The position numbers and the translations under genes were made by a program. Shown piece after piece: positions 46,139 through 53,349 of a stretch of DNA of 64,000 nucleotides. The stretch is from Hyphomicrobiales bacterium. GTDB taxonomy: Bacteria; Pseudomonadota; Alphaproteobacteria; Rhizobiales; Xanthobacteraceae. The notes below the pieces were generated by a model. The model worked only from the letters and a program-made list of their open reading frames with translations, had not been told where the DNA came from and searched no databases. Positions within the stretch are counted from its first letter, which is position 1. Each line of letters opens with the position of its first letter. The stretch spans positions 124,001 to 188,000 of the forward strand of contig JAFKKN010000007.1 in NCBI GenBank assembly GCA_017305535.1, read 5' to 3'.

Positions 46139-46900
46139 ATGGCGACCAGACGGCAGAACAACATCGCCATCGTGACCGGCGCCGCGAAGGGCATCGGCCT
46201 CGCGATCGCCGAGCGCCTCGCGCGAGACGGCGCGCAACTTGTCATTGCCGATCTCGATGGAGCGGCCCTCGAGGAGGCCGCGGTGAAGCTAAGCGCCCGG
46301 TTTGGTCAGGACGTCGGCAGTCTGGCCGGTGATCTGTCGGATCAGGCAGTCGCCAAGGCGGTCATCGATCTGGCATTGGAGCGTTTCGGTGGTATCGATA
46401 TTCTGGTGAACAACGCTGGCGGCGGCATCATCAAGCCATTCGTCGATCAGACCCCCGAGACATTGAAGGCCACCATCGATCGCAATCTTTGGACGGTTCT
46501 ATGGTGCTCGTGGTACGTTGCTCCGATCATGCGGGCGCAGGCGTATGGCCGCATCGTCAACATCGGCGCGGATTCCGTTCGTAACGGCTTGTGGGATCAC
46601 GCCGCCTACAATGCCGCGAAGGGAGGCGTCCACGGCCTGACAACCGGGATGGCGCGTGAGTTTGCGCGCGATGGCATTACGGTCAATACGGTGGCGCCGT
46701 GCGCGGTAAATACACCGCAGATGGTAGAGATCACCCGGCGCGATCCGGCGCTGGCGGCCAAATTTGTTAACGTGATTCCAGTGGGACGCCCCGCGGAAAT
46801 GGAAGAAGTTGCGTCGATGGTAAGCTATCTTGCCAGCGCTGAGGCCTCGTTCGTGACGGGACAGGTGATCAGTGTCAATGGCGGCAGCACCATGCTTTAG
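46139..46900 (+). CDS. cis-Dihydrodiol dehydrogenase (SDR), CmtB-like
   Basis: A 253-residue classical SDR with TGAAKGIG at 13-20, NNAG at 91-94 and the catalytic Ser146, Tyr157 and Lys161 (YNAAK). The block IVNIGADSVRNGLWDHAAYN recalls 2,3-dihydroxy-2,3-dihydro-p-cumate dehydrogenase as I remember it. It would re-aromatise the cis-dihydrodiol made by the dioxygenase to a catechol, reducing NAD. Its position directly after the beta subunit supports this. Confidence 0.87.
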   Translation: MATRRQNNIAIVTGAAKGIGLAIAERLARDGAQLVIADLDGAALEEAAVKLSARFGQDVGSLAGDLSDQAVAKAVIDLALERFGGIDILVNNAGGGIIKPFVDQTPETLKATIDRNLWTVLWCSWYVAPIMRAQAYGRIVNIGADSVRNGLWDHAAYNAAKGGVHGLTTGMAREFARDGITVNTVAPCAVNTPQMVEITRRDPALAAKFVNVIPVGRPAEMEEVASMVSYLASAEASFVTGQVISVNGGSTML

Positions 46901-46909
46901 GTGATGGCG

Positions 46910-47224
46910 ATGGGACAGACACTTACTCTTTGCCGATCCGATGAAGTTATCGAGGGCGAGATCCGTCAGGCTCCACTGCCCGACGGCACTTTCGTCGCGC
47001 TTTACCGCGTCGACGGGGAAATCTATGCAACCGCCGACAAGTGCACCCACGAGGACGTTTCCTTGTCCGAGGAAGGTGTGATCTGCGGGAAGATCGTTGA
47101 GTGTACGTTTCATTTCGGCACGTTCGATGTGACGACGGGCGCGGCGACAGGCATGCCGTGTGAGATTCCGCTCAAGACATTTCCTGTGACGATCGTTGAT
47201 GGACAAGTACAGATCGAGATTTGA
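46910..47224 (+). CDS. Rieske-type ferredoxin of the dioxygenase system
   Basis: A 104-residue Rieske ferredoxin. The [2Fe-2S] ligands are Cys45/His47 (CTHED) and Cys65/His68 (CTFHFG). It carries electrons from the reductase at 43096 to the oxygenase. GTG 46901 and ATG 46904 are also in frame; ATG 46910 has AGGTG at good spacing. The gene abuts the dehydrogenase stop. Confidence 0.92.
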   Translation: MGQTLTLCRSDEVIEGEIRQAPLPDGTFVALYRVDGEIYATADKCTHEDVSLSEEGVICGKIVECTFHFGTFDVTTGAATGMPCEIPLKTFPVTIVDGQVQIEI

Positions 47225-47225
47225 A

Positions 47226-47909
47226 ATGGCACCACGTACAGGCAATGCCTCCGCAACCGCTGCTTCGCGCCGATCCGCGTCGGCAGGGGGGCGGCGCCGA
47301 ACGCAGGCGGAACGCAGCGAGGAAACGCGCACGCGCATTCTGAAGGCGGCCTCTCATCTTATTCGCAAACGCGGCTATGCCCGGTTTCGAACCGCCGAGG
47401 TTTCGGCGGAAGCCGGCCTTTCGCGTGGCGCGCAACTGCATCACTTTCCCACCAAGGATTCCCTGGTGGTGGCAACGCTGGAATTCGTATTCAAGCAGGC
47501 GCAAGAACTCAGTCGTAAGCGCGCATCGGCGGTGAATCGGCCGCGTGACCTGATAGACGCTGTTATCGCTGACGCACGCGAGTTCTTTTTCAGCGAGCAC
47601 TTCATGGTCGCGATCGATATCGTTCTATCGACATCAACCGATCAGGCGGTCCGCAAGCAGATCTTCGAGATTTCCCGGAAGGCGCGGCGGCCGGTCGAGA
47701 CTGCCTGGACCGAGGCGCTGGTGGCGAGCGGGGTCCCGGCGGCGCTCTCGTCCGATATCGTCGCGCTGACACTCAGCCTCGTTCGCGGCATGGCGCTTCG
47801 CACGCTTTGGGACAACGACCCCAAATGGTTCGATGAGTTATTTGGCTTGTGGAAGCGCATGATCAAGGTGTTTCTGGAAGCGCATCAGCAGGCCGGACGC
47901 GGCGCATGA
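47226..47909 (+). CDS. TetR/AcrR-family transcriptional regulator
   Basis: A 227-residue regulator with a basic 25-residue N-terminal tail, an HTH at about 30-75 (ILKAASHLIRKRGYARFRTA, GLSRGAQLHHFPTKDSLVVA) and a helical ligand domain. It starts one base after the ferredoxin stop, inside the dioxygenase operon, so it probably senses the substrate or an intermediate of this pathway. The start chosen is the ATG after the ferredoxin; an earlier frame to 47196 overlaps that gene. Confidence 0.87.
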   Translation: MAPRTGNASATAASRRSASAGGRRRTQAERSEETRTRILKAASHLIRKRGYARFRTAEVSAEAGLSRGAQLHHFPTKDSLVVATLEFVFKQAQELSRKRASAVNRPRDLIDAVIADAREFFFSEHFMVAIDIVLSTSTDQAVRKQIFEISRKARRPVETAWTEALVASGVPAALSSDIVALTLSLVRGMALRTLWDNDPKWFDELFGLWKRMIKVFLEAHQQAGRGA

Positions 47910-47925
47910 TCCGGAGCCGTTGAGT

Positions 47926-48810
47926 ATGTCGTCCGCGCTTGCCTCACCGACAACCTCGATCTGTTACGTCCGCCTCGCGGTTCGCGATCTCGACGCAGGT
48001 GCGCGGTTCGCTTCGGACACGTTTGGTTTGCAGCGTGTCGCGGGGCAGGATGGGGATATCGCCTTTCGATCCGACGAACGCTTCAGGACTGTCAGCCTTG
48101 TCTCGGCCGCGGTGGACGATGGCTCCGTCGGAGTGGAGATGTGGGATGAGCCCGCGCTCGAGCGGGTCGCCGGCCAACTCGCTGATGCCGGATTTTCGGT
48201 GCGGCACGCGGATCGGCACGAATGCGAGCGCAGATATGTCGAGGCGGCCTGGCTTGCAAAGGATTCTTCCGGCAACAGCATCGATCTCATTGTTCGCCCG
48301 CGCCAGAGCGGCCGTCGCTATTTCCCATCGCGGGATGCCGGTATCGTTCGGCTTCACGGTGTTGGCCTGCGCACAATCGATTCCACGCGCGACCTGATGT
48401 TCTGGAAGATTCTCGGTGCTCGGGTGAGTGACTGGGTGGGCGACATCGCCTACCTACAGATCGATGAGCTGCACCACCGCGTTGCGCTTTATCCCGCCGG
48501 GCGAGGCGGTTTGCTCTATTCGGCCTTCGAGGTCGAGGGGCTCGATCAGATCATGCAGAACAGCTACTTCATGCAGGAGCGGCAGATCAAGATACTGCAA
48601 GGACCGGGACGCGAATCCGCTTCCCAACAAATCTTCCTGCATCTCCAGGGGCCGGATGACAGCATCTTCACCTATGTCAGCGGCATGGCGGTGCTGGGTG
48701 AAAAGCCACGGCGTCCACGTCAGTTTCCTTTCACGAATGAATCGCTTTGCAACTGGGGGAGTGTGAGCACCGACGTTCCGGAGTTCAAAGCTGCCGACAG
48801 TCGGATATAG
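47926..48810 (+). CDS. Extradiol dioxygenase-like VOC protein, active site lost
   Basis: A 294-residue two-domain vicinal-oxygen-chelate protein, paralogue of the protein encoded next. It retains the first iron-ligand His144 (RLHGVG) and the second-shell His183/184. Against its neighbour the second ligand His is Tyr198 (GLLYSAF), the third ligand Glu is Thr249 (SIFTYVS), and the catalytic His of GPGRH is Glu230 (GPGRE). An iron-dependent ring-cleavage reaction is therefore unlikely. It may be a partner subunit, a binding protein or a newly adapted enzyme. ATG 47926 has GGAG 9 bases upstream; TTG 47920 is too close. Confidence 0.85.
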   Translation: MSSALASPTTSICYVRLAVRDLDAGARFASDTFGLQRVAGQDGDIAFRSDERFRTVSLVSAAVDDGSVGVEMWDEPALERVAGQLADAGFSVRHADRHECERRYVEAAWLAKDSSGNSIDLIVRPRQSGRRYFPSRDAGIVRLHGVGLRTIDSTRDLMFWKILGARVSDWVGDIAYLQIDELHHRVALYPAGRGGLLYSAFEVEGLDQIMQNSYFMQERQIKILQGPGRESASQQIFLHLQGPDDSIFTYVSGMAVLGEKPRRPRQFPFTNESLCNWGSVSTDVPEFKAADSRI

Positions 48811-48845
48811 CGGCCGATTCTGTTTGACCCACTTGGGAGGGTGCC

Positions 48846-49712
48846 ATGATCCAGTTGAAAGATGTAAGCTACGTTCGTCTCGGTTCATCCAACCTGGAGA
48901 CGGCGGAGACCTTCGCAACCGGTTGTTTGGGCCTTGAGATTGCGGAGCGTGGGAAGAAGACGCTGTACCTTCGGTCCGACGATCGGGCGCACACGTTGTG
49001 CTATTCCGAAGGCGATCCACGGCAACAGACGGTCGGCTTCGAGGTCGAGGACGAAGACGATCTCCAGATGGCAGCCGCGACGCTGGAAGCACTCGGTCAT
49101 CAGGTTGATGCCGGAACCGCGGAGGGCGCCGAGCAGCGGAAGGTCAAGGCTTTCATCGGTTTCCGTGACCCGACAGGTAATCATATCGAACTTGTCGTGC
49201 GCCCCGAGCGGCGCGGGCGGCGTTATTTCGCGACACGCGACGCCGGGATCACGGGCTTCAGCCACATCGGGTTGAATTCGACCGATCCTGTTCGCGACGA
49301 ACGGTTCTGGACTCGGGTCTGCAATGCGCGTGTCAGCGATCGGATCGGCGACATTCCCTTGATGCGCGTGAATGCAATCCATCACACCATTGCGCTGGTC
49401 CGCGCGCCAACAGCCGGCATTCAGCATATCAATCATCAGGTCGAGAGCAACGACGACGTTTTGCGTTCCTATTACTTCCTCAATGGAAAACGTGTCCCGA
49501 TTGTATTTGGTCCCGGTCGGCATCCCACCTCCGGCGCCCGGTTTCTCTACTTCAAGGGACCGGACGATATGATCTTCGAATATTCCGTTGGCGTTGATGA
49601 GATCGAGGACGAGGCCACGCATCGGCCGCGTCAGTTCGGTTTTGAGCCCTCGAGCCTCTGCATGTGGGGCGCGCGACCGGCCGGCATGGCATTGCCGGAC
49701 AGCAACGGGTGA
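48846..49712 (+). CDS. Extradiol ring-cleavage dioxygenase (type I, VOC family)
   Basis: A 288-residue catechol 2,3-dioxygenase-type enzyme. Fe(II) ligands are His140 (GFSHIG), His194 (IQHINHQ) and Glu245 (MIFEYSV); the supporting residues His180, His226 (GPGRH) and Tyr235 are all present. It would cleave the catechol made by the dehydrogenase at 46139, next to a hydroxyl, giving a coloured muconic semialdehyde. The C-terminal RPRQFGFEPSSLCMWG signature fits the group acting on 2,3-dihydroxybenzoate-type acids such as dihydroxy-p-cumate. GGGAGG precedes the start. Confidence 0.9.
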   Translation: MIQLKDVSYVRLGSSNLETAETFATGCLGLEIAERGKKTLYLRSDDRAHTLCYSEGDPRQQTVGFEVEDEDDLQMAAATLEALGHQVDAGTAEGAEQRKVKAFIGFRDPTGNHIELVVRPERRGRRYFATRDAGITGFSHIGLNSTDPVRDERFWTRVCNARVSDRIGDIPLMRVNAIHHTIALVRAPTAGIQHINHQVESNDDVLRSYYFLNGKRVPIVFGPGRHPTSGARFLYFKGPDDMIFEYSVGVDEIEDEATHRPRQFGFEPSSLCMWGARPAGMALPDSNG

Positions 49713-49756
49713 AGTTGTCCCGCCAGCGGCAGGTAAATCAGGGCAAAGGTTGAAAC

Positions 49757-50536
49757 ATGGATTTCGGACTGAAGGGGCGCAAGGCCATTGTCTGCGCAGC
49801 CAGCATGGGTTTGGGCAAGGCATCGGCGATTGCCCTCGGCAAAGAGGGTGCCGAGCTCGTCATCGTCGCGCGTCGACGCGAGATTCTCGCGCAAGCGGCC
49901 GATGATATCGCGGCACAGACCGGGGTGCGTCCGATGACTGTGGTGGCCGATGTGACGACGCCAGACGGTCGCGGGGCGATCATCAGCGCATGCCCCAATC
50001 CCGATATCCTGATTAATAATGCCGGTGGTCCGCCGGCGGGGGATTTTCGCAACTTCGGACGAGACGACTGGATCAAGGCGCTGGATGCCAACATGATCGC
50101 TCCGATCGAGCTGATCAAGGCCACGGTCGACGGCATGATGGCACGCGGATTTGGACGCATCGTCAATGTCACGTCACACGCCGTCAAGGCGCCGGTCGCG
50201 ATGCTGGCTTTGTCCAATGGCGCCAGAACCGGTCTCACCGGGTTTATAGCGGGGCTGGCGCGCACCACGGCGGCGCGCAATGTCACCATCAACAACATCT
50301 TGCCGGGAACGTTCGATACCGACAGGCTGAAGTCGAATCTCACGGCGCTTGCAAAGAACACCGCGCGTGACGTTGCCGCCGTCACCGACGAAATTCGTGA
50401 TGCGAACCCAACCCGACGTTTTGGTCATCCGGACGAGTTCGGCGCCGTCTGCGCGTTTTTATGTTCAGTCCAAGCCGGCTATATGACCGGTCAGAATATT
50501 CTGGTGGATGGCGGCGCGTATCCTGGAACGTTCTGA
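49757..50536 (+). CDS. SDR-family protein with atypical catalytic residues (SNGAR)
   Basis: A 259-residue SDR. The nucleotide loop is altered (CAASMGLG at 13-20), NNAG is at 87-90 and Ser140 is kept. The usual Tyr-x3-Lys pair is Ser153 and Arg157 (LSNGARTGL). Proteins with this SNGAR form are a recurrent subgroup usually named as FabG-like; their reaction is not known to me. It is the last plus-strand gene of the aromatic block, convergent with the MarR gene. It may be an NAD(P)-binding enzyme with a different mechanism. Confidence 0.85.
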   Translation: MDFGLKGRKAIVCAASMGLGKASAIALGKEGAELVIVARRREILAQAADDIAAQTGVRPMTVVADVTTPDGRGAIISACPNPDILINNAGGPPAGDFRNFGRDDWIKALDANMIAPIELIKATVDGMMARGFGRIVNVTSHAVKAPVAMLALSNGARTGLTGFIAGLARTTAARNVTINNILPGTFDTDRLKSNLTALAKNTARDVAAVTDEIRDANPTRRFGHPDEFGAVCAFLCSVQAGYMTGQNILVDGGAYPGTF

Positions 50537-50638
50537 TCCTCAAGTGCGAGCGATCCAAGATGAAGCCGTTTCCCCTCGCTTCCTTGCTGGATGGACGCGG
50601 CTTGCAAGATCGAAAGATGCGCTCCGTGACCAGAATTC

Positions 50639-51163
50639 TCAGGCTGCCCGGCGGCGCTTTTTAGGCTTTGAACGTGGCGTCACGTCGCTGTCGTTCTGCG
50701 TCTCGCCCTTGGGTAGCTTGCCGTCGGACATGGCAAGCAGGTTGTGTTTCATCGCCAGGAGCGCATGCGAGGCACTGTCCAACTGCTCCCGATCGATCCC
50801 GTCGACGATTTTGGCGTTGAACTTGTCGGTCTCCTTGCGAAGCTTTTCCAGGAAGCCCTTCGCCTGCTTGGTGACGTAGACGCGCTTGATGCGCCGGTCG
50901 ACAGGATCGGCCTGGCGGATCACGAAGCCGGACGATTCCAGGCGGTCGATCAGTGCTCCGACCGCAACCTTGCCGACATCCAGTTCGTTGGCGAGTTGGG
51001 TCTGAGGCAGGCCGTCCTTGCGCGAGATGAATGCGAGCACCCACCACTGCGAGCGTGTAATCCCCAGCGGCGATAATGCGCGATCAAACATCATCCGTCT
51101 TAGCCGCGACACATCGTGGATGAGGTATCCTAGCCGCAGATCCCAATCGGTTTGATCGACCAT
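50639..51163 (-). CDS. MarR-family transcriptional regulator of the alicyclic-acid block
   Basis: A 174-residue MarR protein. The dimerisation helix (LGYLIHDVSRLRRMMFDRAL) is followed by a winged HTH (about 35-105, LANELDVGKVAVGALIDRLE; wing at DPVDRRIKRVYVT) and a basic tail KPKKRRRAA. MarR regulators of CoA-dependent degradation usually release DNA on binding a CoA thioester. Five copies of a 14-bp palindrome lie before this gene and before the nearby ligase, crotonase, SDR, MDR and MaoC genes. By context it may be a BadR analogue, but that is not shown by its sequence here. Confidence 0.9.
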   Translation of the reverse strand: MVDQTDWDLRLGYLIHDVSRLRRMMFDRALSPLGITRSQWWVLAFISRKDGLPQTQLANELDVGKVAVGALIDRLESSGFVIRQADPVDRRIKRVYVTKQAKGFLEKLRKETDKFNAKIVDGIDREQLDSASHALLAMKHNLLAMSDGKLPKGETQNDSDVTPRSKPKKRRRAA

Positions 51164-51209
51164 TCATGCTTTCCTTCAGGCGAGTCGGGGTAATTTATCA
51201 ACTCATACC

Positions 51210-51223
51210 ATACATTAGCGTAT
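51210..51223. promoter_or_regulatory. MarR operator copy 1
   Basis: ATACATTAGCGTAT lies 47 bases before the MarR gene start. Its reverse complement matches copy 2 at 13 of 14 positions. Position fits autorepression. Confidence 0.7.
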
Positions 51224-51295
51224 TTTAAAGGATGGGCGCCGATTTCACGAGTGTGGATCCCGATGCCAGCGGGGAGCAGCCAATTTACAAAATAC

Positions 51296-51309
51296 GTACG
51301 CTAATGTAT
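51296..51309. promoter_or_regulatory. MarR operator copy 2
   Basis: GTACGCTAATGTAT, 66 bases before the SDR gene at 51375. It is nearly identical to the reverse complement of copy 1 and fits GTAC-N2-TA-N2-GTAC with one end change. Confidence 0.7.
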
Positions 51310-51374
51310 GATATCTATAAGTATCTGTTTCGAAGCCGCGATGCCGACTGGCGCGCGCGGTCGCAAGGAAGGAC

Positions 51375-52265
51375 ATGCCGCCGATGTTTGATGCTGCCCT
51401 GCTGCAAGGCAAACGCATTCTGATCACCGGTGGGGGCACCGGGCTCGGCAAGGAAATGGCCGTCGGATTTGCGGCGCACGGCGCGCATGTCTACATCTGC
51501 GGCCGCCGTCGGGAGGTGCTGGATCAGGCGACGCGGGAGATCCGCGAACGATCCGGCGGGCGGGCGGATGCCCTGATCGCGAACGTGCGCGACGCCGAAA
51601 GCATCGATGCCATGATGACCGCGATCTGGGCTGATGGTCCGCTGACCGGCCTTGTCAACAATGCGGCGGCCAACTTTCTGGCGCCGACCGAGAGCCTGTC
51701 GCCGCGCGGCTATGAGGCCGTTCGTTCGACCGTCATGGACGGCTCCTTTTATGCCTCGCTCGCCTGCGGCAAACGTTGGATTGCCGCGGGACTGCCCGGC
51801 GTCATTATCAGCAATCTCGTCACCTGGGTCTGGACCGGATCGGCCTATGTGGTGCCGTCCGCGATGGCGAAGGCGGCCGTGCATGCGATGACCATGTCTC
51901 TCGCGGTCGAGTGGGGTCCCAAGGGCATTCGCGTCAATGCGATCGCGCCCGGCCCGTTCCCGACCGAAGGGGCGTGGGACAAGCTCAATCCGCTGGCGGA
52001 AACCGGTGTCGGCGCGACACAAGCGGACGAGGTGCCGCTGCGCCGCTTCGGCAAGATGGACGAACTGCGCAACCTTCTGATTTTTCTGATGTCGGATGGC
52101 AGCAGCTACATCACGGGCGACACGATCAGCATTGATGGGGGCCATCATCTGGCGGCGCCCAGCACTTTCGCGGGCCTGGCGAAGTTGTCGCCCGCCGATT
52201 GGCAACGCGCGCGCGAAGCCATTCAGGCATCGGTGGACAAAGAAAAGCAGGCCCGCTCGATCTGA
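51375..52265 (+). CDS. 2,4-Dienoyl-CoA reductase-like SDR
   Basis: A 296-residue SDR that aligns along its length with mitochondrial-type 2,4-dienoyl-CoA reductase as I recall it: GSAYVVPSAMAK for GSGFVVPSASAK, then LAVEWGPKGIRVNAIAPGPF and a long C-terminal tail (LSPADWQRAREAIQ). As in that family Ser162 replaces the usual SDR Tyr before Lys166. However, the Tyr that DECR uses instead aligns with Trp151 (LVTWVWTG), so the proton donor is unclear. It probably reduces an unsaturated acyl-CoA with NADPH. AAGGAAGGA precedes the start, with operator copy 2 upstream. Confidence 0.83.
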   Translation: MPPMFDAALLQGKRILITGGGTGLGKEMAVGFAAHGAHVYICGRRREVLDQATREIRERSGGRADALIANVRDAESIDAMMTAIWADGPLTGLVNNAAANFLAPTESLSPRGYEAVRSTVMDGSFYASLACGKRWIAAGLPGVIISNLVTWVWTGSAYVVPSAMAKAAVHAMTMSLAVEWGPKGIRVNAIAPGPFPTEGAWDKLNPLAETGVGATQADEVPLRRFGKMDELRNLLIFLMSDGSSYITGDTISIDGGHHLAAPSTFAGLAKLSPADWQRAREAIQASVDKEKQARSI

Positions 52266-52318
52266 CGGACGCGCAATTCGCCGGACCTCCGTGCACAGCC
52301 AACAGCAAGGGACCGCTA

Positions 52319-53119
52319 ATGAACCTCGCGACGACGACTGAAACGTTTGATTGCGCCGTTGATCACGGTCTTGCCCATATCGTGTTGAATCGACCCGATC
52401 GTGGGAACCCGATCGACGGTGATTTCTGCCGCGAGTTCAATGTCTGCATGGCCGAGCTTGGCGAGCGGAACGACGTGCGTTCGGTTCTGATCTCCGCGCG
52501 CGGTAGGCTGTTCAGCGTCGGCGGAGATCTGTCGTCCCTGGTGAGGCAGGGCGATGCATTGCCGAGAACGATCAAGGCGTGGACGGCGGACCTTCATGTG
52601 GCGATCGCCCGCATGGTTCGCATGCGGGCGCCGGTGGTCGCGGCCGTTCATGGTAATGTCGCCGGCGGCAGTGTGTCGCTGATGGCTGCCGCGGATATTG
52701 TTGTCATGGCGGAATCGGCGCGCATCTCCGCCGCCTTTCCCAAAATCGGCTTCAGTCCGGATAGCGGTTCGACAACGACCCTCACGCGTCGGATAGGGGT
52801 GGCGCGGGCGAAGCGGTTTTTTCTGCTGGCCGAGACGCTGGATGCCGAGACCGCTCTGTCGCTTGGCCTCGTCGACAGGGTAGTGGCGGACGATGTCGTG
52901 CAGGAAGAGGCCGAACGAATAGCGCGGGAATTTGCCGATGGGCCCACCGAGGCCTATGGCGCGATCAAAAAGCTGTTTGCTCAGACGGGTGATCGCTCAT
53001 TCGAAAGCCAATTAGAGGAGGAGGCGGAGACGCTGGCCGCTATTTCCAGGACGGCGGACGCACGTGAAGGCGTCAAGGCGTTCGTGGACAAGCGAAAACC
53101 CGCATTCGTCGGGCGGTGA
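52319..53119 (+). CDS. Crotonase-family acyl-CoA isomerase (PaaG/ECI-like)
   Basis: A 266-residue crotonase. Both hydratase glutamates are absent: GGSVSLM has Ser120 and FPKIGFSPDSGS has Lys at the second site. Asp148 in SPDSGS is the acid used by PaaG- and ECI-type isomerases. It probably shifts a double bond in a cyclic or unsaturated acyl-CoA. ATG 52319 has AAGGGA upstream; the longer frame to 52199 overlaps the SDR gene. The 53-bp gap after the SDR suggests co-transcription from operator copy 2. Confidence 0.85.
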   Translation: MNLATTTETFDCAVDHGLAHIVLNRPDRGNPIDGDFCREFNVCMAELGERNDVRSVLISARGRLFSVGGDLSSLVRQGDALPRTIKAWTADLHVAIARMVRMRAPVVAAVHGNVAGGSVSLMAAADIVVMAESARISAAFPKIGFSPDSGSTTTLTRRIGVARAKRFFLLAETLDAETALSLGLVDRVVADDVVQEEAERIAREFADGPTEAYGAIKKLFAQTGDRSFESQLEEEAETLAAISRTADAREGVKAFVDKRKPAFVGR

Positions 53120-53188
53120 TCCGCACGCGGCCGCGCCCGCGGACGCGACAAACTTGCGCAGTTGCAAGCTGTCGTAATCTACAATAAG

Positions 53189-53202
53189 GTACACTAGTAA
53201 AC
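53189..53202. promoter_or_regulatory. MarR operator copy 3
   Basis: GTACACTAGTAAAC lies 148 bases before the acyl-CoA ligase at 53350. The left half-site is perfect; the right is degenerate (AAAC for GTAC). Confidence 0.6.
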
Positions 53203-53230
53203 TAATCCGGACGCAGAATTCGGAAGGCGA

Positions 53231-53279
53231 GAGCATGATCCCGACAAGTGGAAACCGGCTTTCGGAAAAGATCACGCTC
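53231..53279. repeat. Rhizobiales-type intergenic palindromic repeat
   Basis: GAGCATGATC at the left and GATCACGCTC at the right are inverted copies with one mismatch. The inner AAGTGGAAACCGG segment and a CCGACAAG/CTTTCGG pair complete the fold. The sequence matches a palindromic repeat I know from many Bradyrhizobium-group genomes. It sits in the leader of the ligase gene. Confidence 0.7.
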
Positions 53280-53349
53280 CAACAACAAGACAAGCAAAGA
53301 GGCTGATCCACTGCGGTTGGATCGGAACCGAGTGTCTCGGGAGGGATAG

